Of a stretch of 64,000 nt of DNA, positions 1 to 10,911 are shown one piece after another. Below the pieces are notes generated by a model. It worked only from the letters and a program-made list of their open reading frames with translations. It searched no databases and was not told the origin of the DNA. How positions within the stretch are numbered: the first letter of the stretch is position 1; each line of letters opens with the position of its first letter. Origin of the DNA: Paulinella micropora (lineage: Eukaryota > Cercozoa > Imbricatea > Euglyphida); contig BJOX01000311.1 in the NCBI GenBank assembly GCA_009731375.1, positions 464,538 through 528,537 of the forward strand. Direction: 5' to 3'. The translations under genes were made by a program, and so were the position numbers.

Positions 1-3
1 AAT

Positions 4-36
4 CTAGGTCTTTTGTGTTTAAGCACAAAGACCTAG
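4..36. repeat. Imperfect inverted repeat
   Basis: CTAGGTCTTT and AAAGACCTAG face each other across a short centre (TGTG / GCAC also pair). It lies just outside the repeated 3' region of the first DIRS element and could be an end structure of some element, but no partner copy is seen in the window. Confidence 0.5.
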
Positions 37-107
37 GAGAGAGGGGAGAGAGCTCATGGGATGTATGGTATGTTGTGAAATGAAGTTTTTGCAAGCTTGT
101 GCAGCAA

Positions 108-1870
108 AATCTGCCTTTTTCTATTCTATCTAGACTCGAAATAAATTCACAACGGACACTCAACAATCATGTTTCTATATGTAATAATGCTCACCGATTC
201 AATAATACATAATTATCACTGTACTTATACACAAATCACAGTAATAAGTGCTGGTATATCTCCCAGTTTTGCCACACGCAATGATCAAAATAAGAACAAT
301 AGAATGATAATATATAAAATGTAATCATAACTAGATCCAGTCACCTCACGATCTATATTCTCACACACACAGCCCACCAAGGCAAGAAAGCACAGAAATG
401 CAAGAGAGCAACACATGTGCTCACAGTAATAAGCATAAACACGTACAGCATACAACACACGTCTCTCACAACACTCCAAAGCAGGCAACGGAACTCATGA
501 TCACCACCCAGTCAACCAACACAGAAATAATTATAAATGCTATATGAAACTCCTACATGAGCCAGTAACCCAAACAGTAGCAACCACATTCAAAAACGAT
601 ATCACCACATAAAACAAGCAAAATAGCGTACCACAGTACTATCATCACCGTCATGAACATCGTTGTCCAAATATGCATACCGATCATCATACACACATTC
701 AAAGTACCACACCCCTACACATCTCTTTGGACAACCACACAACTAGTCATTCAATAAATAACGTTAGCAGACTTATCAATATACTCACAGTGCCTCATTC
801 AAGCACACTCATTATACTTACCATCGTCACACTACGCATCGATGTCACAATACAGCACACTACCTACCACAAAGAACGCATAAGGAACATGCACTAACTC
901 ACTTCACACCACCTCCAGATGCATATAAATCCAAACTACAGTGACACCTGACAATAACAAGCATGAGCCACACCATTTTACGGCAGTCCTTAGCCAGTCA
1001 CTACCACTGTCAAACATATCCCCCACTCTATAATAGAATGACTCGCACGCACTTACACCCCGACCTCGCAAACATCCACACACTGTGTCAGTGATATTTC
1101 TACATACACACACTTCAATCCTTGTTAAAGTACATTACGTAACCACAACGCATACTCACATAGGCAACACCTGCACTACGTATCAATCAGCTGAAGCTTC
1201 GAGCCGACAACGCGCTCACACAAACAGGTACTACTGCTTTACCTGACCTTCCAATACAACCTGTCCATGTGTGCAGGACCCTCTACCGTGTTCAAACGCG
1301 TCCTTAAATTGAACTTGAGGTGTTAAAAGGTTTTTACTCATGCCTGTTTATGTACTGGCAAAAAATAGCACAAAAAGTTATTACGAAAATAATTTTCAAA
1401 ATATGACAACAAAAACAAAAACAAAAGTCAACATATTACAAACGTAACATTCAGCAACCCAACAATTCATCGATCCAAAAATTCAGATACTATCTAAATT
1501 ACTAATCGGAAACACCTCCTATACTCAGGGACCCATAACCGACATAAAATCTGTACGTTNNNNNNNNNNTCATAACCGACATAAAATCTGTACGTTGTTC
1601 AAAATTTTTCCTTAATACTATTATATCTTTCTACCCACGTCACTATCAAAAACGCCACTTGTGATCACGCGATCCAGTCCGACAACTTTCCAATCGGTCC
1701 CGGTTCCTTTTCCCGTTCCCCAAATACACAAATCAGCACCTTTCACAAGCAATTTCAACCATCCAGCGCAGTTACTTGCACCACAACTACCATATCGCCA
1801 GTTCTTATTTTATCACTTGTCTTTTCTCCCAGACCAGCCCGTCCCGTATCATGTTTGCAGGTAACAAAGC
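108..1870 (-). repeat. 3' noncoding region of DIRS copy 1
   Basis: AT-rich, without a convincing gene. It matches 7745-9400 in blocks, for example near 120-160 versus 7755-7795 (both contain TCTATCTAGACTCGAAATAA) and near 1770-1860 versus 9280-9370. It is therefore part of the repeat unit rather than unique host DNA. Short frames inside it are not conserved between the two copies. Confidence 0.6.
1534..1596. other. 26-bp duplication flanking a 10-N gap
   Basis: The same 26 bases, beginning CATAACCGACATAAAATC, occur at 1534-1559 and 1571-1596 on either side of the N run at 1560-1569. The simplest reading is one locus counted twice when contig ends were joined, so the gap is probably false and the true sequence about 37 bp shorter. 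Confidence 0.75.
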
Positions 1871-1910
1871 TCATATGGAATTACATAGTAGCAAAGAATG
1901 GGCGGTGGGA

Positions 1911-2355
1911 ATAAAAGAACACTCGAAACAAGAATTGCTCTTCTTGTGTTCGAGGAACTTGCGAAAGTGACGAGAACACTAGAAGCGTCAAATCATCTTC
2001 TTTTACTTGCGCGACCATGTCGCAACTTTATCTAGATGTTCTCAAAGATAATTTCATTTAGTTCGGATTATTTAGAGTGGCTAAAGATGAGCCACTTTCA
2101 AGAATTTCTTAGTGTATTTTAGGCCGGAACGGCTGTATTGCCACAAAAGTTGCAGTTTGTACTCCAATCACGTACTATCAGCGCTAACGCAACAAATATG
2201 TTTGTCGAAATATCATCTTTAATATCATATCATTACCGAAATTCAGGCACTTGTTACGTTCCGGTCTGAGGTTGCAAAATAGGTGTTGTGTTGTGCTTTG
2301 CTCACACAAACACTATTTTGCTACCCTCTCCCTTTACCTACCTTCCCCTCCAGGT
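1911..2355 (-). repeat. Direct repeat A of DIRS copy 1 (3' copy)
   Basis: About 435-445 bp nearly identical to 7242-7676, from ATAAAAGAACACTCGAAAC to CCCCTCCAGGT. It contains small dyads such as TTGCGCGACCATGTCGCAAC. The pair brackets the coding region as direct repeats. A related but diverged pair brackets DIRS copy 2. Confidence 0.85.
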
Positions 2356-2403
2356 AAAAGGTAAGAAGGAAAAAACAGAGGCAAAAGAAAATAATTTTAT
2401 TGA

Positions 2404-3408
2404 TCATAACCGATACAGACTCCTTGAAACAGCGAGTTTCTCAGTAAAAGAATCATATATGTACACAAACACAGAATCAGATTTCCACCTACCATGCCTC
2501 TTCAACAACCTCATTTCCACGCCCGCTCTGGCTGCGGCTGTACAACCTCCTTTCCGCAAGGAATGGGTGCCGTACGGTTGGGGATCAACACCTATCCTCT
2601 GTAACCACGCAGTCAAAGTATGATTAACAGAGTTAGCTGACAAGTGACAGGGACCCACCTCAGCTCGCGATGGCCAAGCCGGAAACAACGGCGCATATGG
2701 GTTGTTCTTATGCTCATGATTTTCAAACCATATCGTCATCCACGAAACCGCACATAGAGGCGATTTCTTGTCACTACTTATCACGATCGTGTCCCCCAAT
2801 CTGTATTGGTCTGTCTTGCTCTTCTCAACATAAATAAACAAGACCCAGTCTCCCTCATACTTTTCCACCCAAACGTCTTGAACACATAGCGCCACTGCCT
2901 CTTCGCGGCGCAGGAACCCGAGAAACATAGTAAGAATCATAGTCATGTCCCTGATGTCACACCAGCTAGTCGGGTCCATAATGGTAATGAAACGAAGTAA
3001 CATGGAGGTGGGAATAGGGATCTTCCCTATCGGAGGACGCGCCAGTCTCAAAACATACTTCTTCACCTCGTACACTAACTTGCTATGAAGCGGATTGGTA
3101 ACAGAGTCGGTCATCGCATATTGACTAGAGATAGCTGATAATTTGTACTTAATAGTATTCTGTGCGTGACCCAAATGGGAAAGCAAATAGATGCAGTAAG
3201 CTGCCACTTGTTCCGGTCTCGCTGGAAATGCAGGTAATCTCATACTATTAGCTGCATTCCATCTCTCCCAGTCACGCATCGCATACGCGTATCCTTTCAC
3301 AGTGTTTTGTGGTCTCGCTGCCCGAACAAATGCTCTACAAAAAGCTTCGAGTCCAGCGAGTAGCTTCGCTTCATCGCCACGGTTTCCCTCCATATTTCGC
3401 ACTACCAA
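2404..3408 (-). CDS. Tyrosine recombinase of DIRS copy 1
   Basis: An intact 334-residue frame. It would insert the circular cDNA intermediate of the element without target-site duplication. Residues about 20-110 look like the SAM-like core-binding domain (VKGYAYAMRDWERWN, then PARPEQVAAYCIYLLSH). The catalytic domain follows with the first Arg in GFLRREEAVAL, the H-x-x-R box in THSLRKGGCTAAA, the H/W position in RHGRWKSDSV and the nucleophile Tyr in FVYIYDSF. The full R...HxxR...W...Y set is present, so it could be active. It is the last gene of the element, 121 bp downstream of the RT/RH frame. Length and motifs fit DIRS/PAT recombinases. The first Met was taken as start. Confidence 0.92.
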   Translation of the reverse strand: MVVRNMEGNRGDEAKLLAGLEAFCRAFVRAARPQNTVKGYAYAMRDWERWNAANSMRLPAFPARPEQVAAYCIYLLSHLGHAQNTIKYKLSAISSQYAMTDSVTNPLHSKLVYEVKKYVLRLARPPIGKIPIPTSMLLRFITIMDPTSWCDIRDMTMILTMFLGFLRREEAVALCVQDVWVEKYEGDWVLFIYVEKSKTDQYRLGDTIVISSDKKSPLCAVSWMTIWFENHEHKNNPYAPLFPAWPSRAEVGPCHLSANSVNHTLTAWLQRIGVDPQPYGTHSLRKGGCTAAARAGVEMRLLKRHGRWKSDSVFVYIYDSFTEKLAVSRSLYRL

Positions 3409-3529
3409 TGTCCGCCCGTAATGAACCTACACACACGTAACAATGATAACATTCGTGCGGCGCTACAACCATATTGTCAGTGTTATCCAGTACAAGTGTT
3501 ATGCAGTACAGTCGAACTAAAACATAAAC

Positions 3530-5701
3530 TCACAATGCAGTCCAACCTTTGCTACCTAGTCCAAGTCGAAAGTCAAATAGGGCAGCGGTCATAGGCCACG
3601 TAGGGCGCTTGATTGACATCGGGTGCATGCTCCAACTTGGCTGTAGCGTGTATTCCGCCGGCGGTAAGTCAATTGTCTTACAAGCATACTCCACTACGTA
3701 CACCCACCACGTGCGAGCTGGCCAGACAGGTAGAATCAACACCGCTGCAGTGTGGGAATTAATCAGATATTCAATTGCACCAGCAATCCGATTAAGGTCA
3801 GGCACATACACCTTTCTCCCTTCTCTGATAAATTCAGGCGAGTTGACCATGACACGTTCATAAATATCCCGCCGCATATAAAGGTTAGTCATTTGTAAAG
3901 CCTTCGATGCACTATCCGCTTCACAATTCAATTGCCTCGGAATCCAGTTCCAAACTGGTCGAATTTCGTGCGCATTCAAAGTAGTCCATATCTCCTTGAT
4001 AATGTCATTATGAACAGGGATAGGCCCGCCACCATTAATTAAGTTCCTCACAGCAGGCAATGAATCTAGATCGAACCTCACGCATTTCCGTTTCATATTT
4101 TCACTCAACTCACTTAGCAGCGAAATGACACCATGGAGCTCACGCAATGTAGACGAAGTGCCAATTAGAACGCCTGGTAGTGGGATAGTAAGTCTGTCAT
4201 CCCCATAAACGACACCGGTGGCTATTTCACCCGTATCCACTCGCACAAACATATCTTCCGCAAAATCAGTTATCGGCCGTTTGCATCTAGCCGCATCACT
4301 CAACCAATCGGCCCAAAACTTAATCTCAGCTTCCGAACTCGCATCAATCATCACGTACTCAACCGCACGGGCCCGCGCAGAATTGATGCAGCCATAGAGC
4401 GAGCGGGTCCACGCCTGCGCAGGCTCCAAAGCGATAGATAGTGACACTACTCGACCTACCTCCCTCTCCAGTTCTTCTAACCTTATAAAGTTCCCACCAT
4501 TCACTCTACCCATGAACTCTGCCCACATACGCTGCATGAGTAACCGTTTATAGTCAGGTACCTCATAAGTCATCTCCTTCGTATTGATCATCACTCCCAG
4601 AAACTTTACGACGAACTCACCCTTCCATCGACATTTTTCATTCAAATCCCATCCTAGGATGTTGAGAAAAGTTCGTACACAACTTGCCAATTCCTTCATC
4701 ACCTTCTCTGGTGCACTCCATAGAAAGTCATCAAGGTATGCAAGAACAAGTACACCTAAGAATTTTAGGTAAGTTACCATAGGTCTAGTCGTTTTGTGGA
4801 ACCAGAAGGGCGCATTCCTGAGCCAGAAGGTCATCACATTCGACGTGTAGTATTTCCCCTTATGGAAAAACCCATGAACTTTTTCGCATTCTCAGACATC
4901 CTTAGCGAGTAGTATGCAGATGCGAGATCAGTCACAATCATAGAGAAGTCCTTCCTCACAACTTTATCAGAATCCTTCTTCAGTGTCTCCAGTCTAAACT
5001 GGTTGACAGCATTAAACTTACCTAGGTGTCTCTTGTCATGACATACCCTTGCCTTCCTCACTCCAAGAGGATCAATTTCTACCTGCATCGGTTCAACCAG
5101 CCAGAGCATTTCTGGCTCCTCTTCTATGAAGTTGCCTAACGCAACGTTCTTCATCACAAATTCATCGACTAGCTCCTCATTCTGAAAATATGATGGGTGG
5201 TTGCGGAAGAATTTTCAGAACATGTCGTCCCTCAAATCTAAAGTCCAGTCCATAACCAATCCATGAAATCACTACATCTGACGCACCAATTGCCTTCCAG
5301 TATCCCAATTGTCGCCTCAGCCTATCGGGCCCTGCCGATGTGTGAGTCCATGGGTTGCCTATATTCAACCTACTTCCCAACTTCATCATAGTTTCAAGCG
5401 CCTGCCCCAGTGTCATACCTTGATACATATCCAAACTTACCTGTGGCATACTTAGTAAGTTTTCGACAAACTTGATTTTGTTCTTAGCTTCCACTATAGT
5501 TGGTCGGCCCGGGCAAGACGAGTATGTGTGGCGTTTTTGCTTACAAAAATTACACACCATGCATTGCCTTTCATCATACCATACGCAGCGCTTTGGGAAC
5601 TCACCGAGCGACTGTCTTATCTTTTCCACTGGCTCGTTGATACTTCCATGTTTTATGCAAATCAACCCCTCGACCGGACAATATACTTCAAAAGTTGACA
5701 T
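3530..5701 (-). pseudogene. Reverse transcriptase/RNase H of DIRS copy 1, frameshifted
   Basis: Three consecutive frames (5177-5701, 4834-5157, 3530-4837) together match the single frame of copy 2. The N-terminus has a zinc-knuckle spacing, CNFCKQKRHTYSSC. RT motif A is TDLASAYYSLRM and motif C is AYLDDFLW. Motif B reads MTFWLRNAPFWF where copy 2 has MTFGLRNAPFWF, so a normally conserved Gly is Trp. RNase H follows (VRFDLDSLPAVRNL; WIPRQLNCEADSASKA), then a C-terminal block LPVWPARTWWVYVVEY with tail ALFDFRLGLGSKGW, a pattern I associate with DIRS polyproteins. Shifts lie near 5165-5215 (with a small deletion) and near 4836. As written it cannot make one polyprotein. Confidence 0.85.
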
Positions 5702-5970
5702 TGCCAGTCAAGTGTCCTATACATCACAATTTTAATACCATCCGGATTGTTAATAGAACTGATATTAGTATATAAGTAATTCAAATTTCGAAAAGAAATT
5801 AATGATTTTAATGCTTAATACTAAGCTCGAGTCACATACGTGCCGGCACATCTTAACCATATACTATCACACGCCGTTTTTCAGATTACTAAATTGAGTT
5901 TGAGATCTACCCAATTTATACTCACTAGATATATGCTAGGAGTCGCTAGGAGTAAAGTAACAAAGTAACT

Positions 5971-7210
5971 TTACCTGCGAGCAGGCATATTGTCCCACGG
6001 GCGCGATGGAGACGCGCGAGCGCCACCAGCGTTACGATGATCGCGCGACTCTTCCCTCTCACGTCTTGGGAGCGGGCACTTAGGAGACAGATGGCCATAT
6101 TCTCCGCAGTTGTAGCATCGAAAAGATGACAGATCCTTGCCAGTGCCAGCGTGACCTAGCTTCTTCTTCAGCAGGGGTCCCGCCGGTGTGAAGTACTCTT
6201 CTACCTCTTCCCAGACTGCCGCATCCAGCTTCTTCGCATGTGACTTCGCGATCTTGAGCGCGTCCTCCACACCATACGCAGCGGATCTGGTCTTGAAGTA
6301 CTTGACAATCGCCGCGATCAGCACACCTAAGTCATCAAACTTGGTTTCACCATCATTATGGGTGGTAAGTAGTGCCAAAATCATAGAACATGCAGCTTTC
6401 TCTTCCACAGCCTCTAACATCATGGGTAAGCTAGAGTCAGTAGACATCTCAGAGCGCTTCTGGTTCTTGGCATATCCAAAACAGCGGTTAGGATCTGCTC
6501 CATCCTGCCAGGATGAGGCCAGCTCGCCGCTCCATCGATCTTCTGCAAGCTCTGCTCCTCATGGCGCGAACAATAATCTTGGCCCGGACCAGTCTCGCTC
6601 AAGCAGCCTATCACATACATAAATCACATATGTATGTTGTCCGCCACAGATCACAAAGCCACACAGGCAACTCATTACTCTAATTACCTTTGTAATCGCA
6701 GACTGATCTACTTGCCTCTCCACCCGCAATCAAAGCTTGCATCAGAGCACCACGCTGCGATGCATCCATCATCACAGGCGAGCCCAAAGTGGTTCCTGCT
6801 GCAACGGGTGCAGTGAATCCATGGCTGCCTGAAGGGACCAACCCTGTTCCCACAGCTGCCACAGGTGGCGTATTTGCCACGCCCATAGTTCCCGCGACTG
6901 GAGAGGTAATTGGCGGCACAAACAAGGCAGGCCCAGACGAATGCACGGAGGAGGGGGTATCTCCACTGGGCGAAGACGAAGTGGACGCACTCGAGGCGCA
7001 CGGTGCCCCAGCCAAGAACGACTGTGGGGGACATGGCGCCCTCGGAGATGATATCGCTGTGCCAGGCGTTGGAAGGCCGCCGGTGACTGGGGTGATCCCA
7101 ACAGCTGCACTTGCCGCTGCCATGATGGACGATAATGCTCGTGCTGACGCAGCTGAAGCTGCCGCCCTGCGTTTTGTTGCTCTTGCCTCGCCGGGGACAT
7201 CACTTGACAT
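5971..7210 (-). pseudogene. Spliced gag of DIRS copy 1, one frameshift
   Basis: Exon 1 (7210-6688) starts at MSSDVPGEARATKRRAA and is rich in Ala, Pro, Ser and Gly. Exon 2 (6607-5971) carries CLSETGPGQDYCSRHEEQS, a helical capsid-like region and the CCHC knuckle CYNCGEYGHLSPKC near the end. Removing the 80-nt intron joins DYK-G-CLSET in frame, exactly as in copy 2. The exons total 1160 nt, one short of a multiple of three. The missing base lies at about 6470, where copy 2 reads GACATGGCGAAG and this copy has lost a G/C. The product would package element RNA. The Met at 7210 was preferred to 7228 because the residues after it are shared with copy 2. Confidence 0.8.
6608..6687 (-). other. Intron in DIRS gag, copy 1
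   Basis: Minus-strand GTAATTAGAG ... GTGATAG, 80 nt, with several in-frame stops. It sits at the same codon (phase 1, inside the Gly of DYKG) as the 63-nt intron of copy 2. Conserved position between diverged copies supports real splicing. Confidence 0.75.
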
Positions 7211-7241
7211 TCGATTCACTAGAAACAAGTGGTTGGAATGA

Positions 7242-7676
7242 ATAAAAGAACACTCGAAACAAGAATTGCTCTTCTTGTGTTCGAGGAACTTGCGAAAGTG
7301 ACGAGAACACTAGAAGCGTCAAATCATCTTCTTTTACTTGCGCGACCATGTCGCAACTTTATCTAGATGTTCTCAAACATAATTTCATTTAGTTCGGATT
7401 ATTTAGAGTGGCTAAAGATGAGCCACTTTCAAGAATTTCTTAGTGTATTTTAGGCCGGAACGGCTGTATTGCCACAAAAGTTGCAGTTTATACTCAATCA
7501 CGTACTATCAGCGCTAACGCAACAAATATGTTTGTCGAAATATCATCTTTAAGATCATATCATTACCGAAATTCATGCACTTGTTACGTTCCGGTCTGAG
7601 GTTGCAAAATAGGTGTTGTGTTACTCTGTTAACACTATTTCGCTACCCTCTTCCTATGCTTGCATTCCCCTCCAGG
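7242..7676 (-). repeat. Direct repeat A of DIRS copy 1 (5' copy)
   Basis: Near-identical partner of 1911-2355. It lies immediately upstream of gag (ATG at 7210) and presumably holds the promoter and leader. It ends at CCCCTCCAGGT, after which 7677-7744 is a short junction to the 3' region of DIRS copy 2. Confidence 0.85.
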
Positions 7677-7744
7677 TTGTTCCCTAATAAGGACGAACCT
7701 GGTTTGGGGTTTCTATTTGCTACTCTACCACTACCACTGCCCAG

Positions 7745-9400
7745 ATTCTGCCTATTTCTATTCTATCTAGACTCGAAATAAATTCACAACGGATACACCC
7801 AATAACTAGAATAACTATGTTTCATACTTAATATACACATCGAACCATATGCAAATGTCACCACACATACATACAGAGTACAACGGGTATTCCTGGTGCG
7901 TCACACTCAACGAGATAAACAGAACAAGACGATAAAACATATTCAGGTAGGTCGTTCGATCACATGATACAACACGATCCCTACTCCTAACACAACCCAC
8001 CAAGGCGAGAAGTCAAACAACGCAAGGGAGCAACCCATACATAGATTGTATCAAGTATAAACACGTACAGCATACAACATACATCCCTCACAACACTCCG
8101 GATGAGACTGCAAAACTCACCAACGCATGCACACGTTAGTTAAGCAACACAGAATGAGTGTCATATAGCCCAGCTCCTACCTAAACGAATAACCAACACG
8201 CTGTCAACCTCGTTCAAAATGATATCATCACATAATTCAAACGACATGACGTAACCACAGTACAATCAGCCCATGATGACGATCACGATCTAAGTATGCA
8301 CAACAACCACCAGACACTCAGTCAAGACATAACACTCCCGCAACATCTCAATGAACAAGCACACATTACCCACACTGAAAATGACTAAATATATGAAGTA
8401 GACGAATCAATACATCCACAGCACTACTTCGCGTTAAGTCATCGATCAATACGCATAACGTGTGCAACACAGAGTAACACACACTCGCAAGGAACGCATA
8501 AGGGAATTGTACTAACTTCCTTCACAACACATCCAAATCCACATAATTCAACCCACAGTAGCACCCGACACTAACAACATCCTCTCAGCTTACAAGGGCA
8601 CTTCCCATACAGATACGATCGTCACCTTCCCAAACCCACTCCCACTCACCACAATAAAACCACCCGTACACAACTATATGACTTCAAACTCACACGCTGC
8701 TAGTGATCATTCATAATACAGACACTTCAATCCCCTGTCACAACACATTAAGCTTCCACAATACGCACTCTCATAGGTAACATCTCGGCCACGTGTCAAT
8801 GGTGGAAGCTTAGAGTTGAGACTGCGTCCACACAGACAGGTATAGCACTGCTTTATCTGACCCCCCTATGTAACCTGTCTGCAGGGCCCTTCAAAGAGTT
8901 CAGACACACAAAATTGAGTATGAATTATTGAACCGCCTTTCCTAATGCGTAGCCAGGTATTAGTAAAGTAATACCAATAATAGCGGCGAAAATAATTTGT
9001 AATTAATAATAGTTAAAATAATGACAAAAATCATCACACCAAAGCAGTAACGTCACGAAATCATATTAATCATTGCTTCAAACATTCACAAATTATCCAA
9101 ATTAAGAATCGAAACAACCCCCCAGGGTCAGAAAATCATACCCATCATAAAATCTGTACCTTGTTCCAAATTTTTTCACTAATTCCTCTATCCTTATTTT
9201 CGACGCCAGTCGTCATGCAACACAATTCTTATAGATACTCCAACCCGCACCCTTCTCCTTTCTTTTTTCATCCCGCGCAGCAACTTGCAACAAATCACTG
9301 TATTATTAGATCCCATATCTATGTCTCATTTTATACCCACAGATCCGCCCGTCCCGTATCACACTTACAAGTAATCAAGTTACACTACAAAACTTTATTG
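7745..9400 (-). repeat. 3' noncoding region of DIRS copy 2
   Basis: AT-rich, with no supported gene. It shares blocks with 108-1870. Frames in it are short and not conserved. Confidence 0.55.
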
Positions 9401-9423
9401 CTTAACTAAAGGGTGGGTGGGTG

Positions 9424-9865
9424 GGGATAAAAAGTTCCAAAACAAGAATCTCTCTTTTTGTGTTCAAGGAACTTGCGAAAGTGACGAGAACACTAGGTAC
9501 ATAAAGTCACATATTTTATTACTTGCGCGACACGTGTCGCAACTTGTTCTAGTTGTTCTTGTAGCATCCTTTAGTTCTGATACCTTCAAATGGCTAGAAA
9601 TGAGCTAATTCCAGAAATTCGTAATTTGATTTTAGGCCTGATGGGCCAAATTGGACCAAAACTTGTAATATAAATGGCAATCATTCATAGTCAGTCCTAC
9701 CATATCAAACATGTTTGTAGAAACGGCTTCAAATGCCGAAATTCAGGCATTTACAATGTTCCGGCTTTTTCTCGTCTGAGGTCGCAAAATAGGTGTTGTG
9801 TTACATTCTGTTCACATAAACACTATTTTGCTACCCTCTTCCTATGCTTGCATTCCCCTCCAGGT
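9424..9865 (-). repeat. Direct repeat A of DIRS copy 2 (3' copy)
   Basis: Matches 14622-14996, beginning GGGATAAAAAGTTCCAAAA and, in this copy, running on to CCCCTCCAGGT. It has the same dyad and layout as the copy 1 repeats but a clearly diverged sequence. Confidence 0.83.
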
Positions 9866-9915
9866 CAAAGGTAAGAAAGGCACCGAAGCATAAAGAGTGA
9901 GAACAATTTTATTGA

Positions 9916-10869
9916 TTAGAACTTATACAACGTCTTAGTCACAGCAAGCTTCTCAGTAAATGAATTATATATATATATAAACACAGAGTCAGATTTCCAT
10001 CTGCCATGTCTTTTCAACAGCCTCATTTCTATACCCGCCCTCGCAGCAGCAGTGCAGCACCCCTTCCGTAAGGAATGAGTGCCGTACGGTGTGGGGTCCA
10101 CCTCGATCCTCTGTAGCCACGCGTTCATAGTGTGGTTGACAGAGTTAGGTGACAGGTGGCTGGGTCCCACGCGCGACTGCGTCGGCAGCGCTGGAAATAA
10201 AGGCGCTTGTGGGTCATGCTTGTACATGTGGTTTTCGAACCATAACGTCATCCATACAATTGCACACAACGGCGACTTCCTATCACCGCTAATCACAATA
10301 GTATCACCCAACCTATACTGGTCTGTCTTACTCTTCTCGATAAAACAATACCCAATCCCCTTCATACTTCTCCACCCACACATCTTGAACGCATAACGCC
10401 ACCGCCTCCTCACAGCATAGGAAGCCAAGGAACATAATAATAATCATAGTTACATCTCTCAAATGACACCAGCTGGCAGGATCCATCACTGTAATAAAGC
10501 GAAGCAACATGGAAGTCTGGATAGGAATTTTGCCTACTGGTGGCCGAGCTAACCTAAGCACATACTTCCTAACCTCATACACCAGCTTGGTGTGAATTGG
10601 GTTGGTAACAGAATCAGTCATCGCATATTGACTAGAGATGGCAGACAGCTTGTACTTAATGGTGTTCTGGGCATAACGCATGTGCGAGAGTAGGTAGATG
10701 CAGTATGCCGCAACCTGTTCAGGTCTCGCGGGGAACGTAGGTAGGCCCATAGTCGCACTCCACTTTTCCCAATCACGTATTGCATATGCGTATCCCCTCG
10801 TACAAAGGCTCGACAAAAGACTTCAAGTCTTTCCAACAATTTCTCTTCACCGCCAAGGTTGTCCACCAT
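9916..10869 (-). pseudogene. Tyrosine recombinase of DIRS copy 2, inactivated
   Basis: Frames 10618-10869, 10328-10816 and 9916-10428 together cover the recombinase seen intact in copy 1. A short deletion removes part of the N-terminal core-binding region (after FCRAFVR), and a frameshift lies near 10350-10380. The first catalytic Arg is gone: GFLCCEEAVAL replaces GFLRREEAVAL. HSLRKGCCTAAA, RHGRWKSDSV and the Tyr box remain. It would be inactive even if the shift were a sequencing error. Confidence 0.85.
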
Positions 10870-10911
10870 ATCTCCTTACACCCTCGCCCTTCTGCGATAT
10901 ACCTACACATG

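Larger units (their letters stand above)
108..7676 (-). mobile_element. DIRS-like tyrosine-recombinase retrotransposon, copy 1
   Basis: A minus-strand element with, in transcription order, a direct repeat (7242-7676), spliced gag, reverse transcriptase/RNase H, tyrosine recombinase, a second direct repeat (1911-2355) and a 3' region (about 108-1870). The 3' region recurs beside copy 2. A tyrosine recombinase instead of a DDE integrase, no LTR pair and an RT with a YLDD box define the DIRS order. Direct rather than inverted repeats suggest a PAT/TOC-like arrangement rather than classic DIRS-1. Gag has one frameshift and RT/RH has at least two, so this copy is not autonomous as assembled, although its recombinase is intact. 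Outer boundaries are approximate. Confidence 0.85.
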
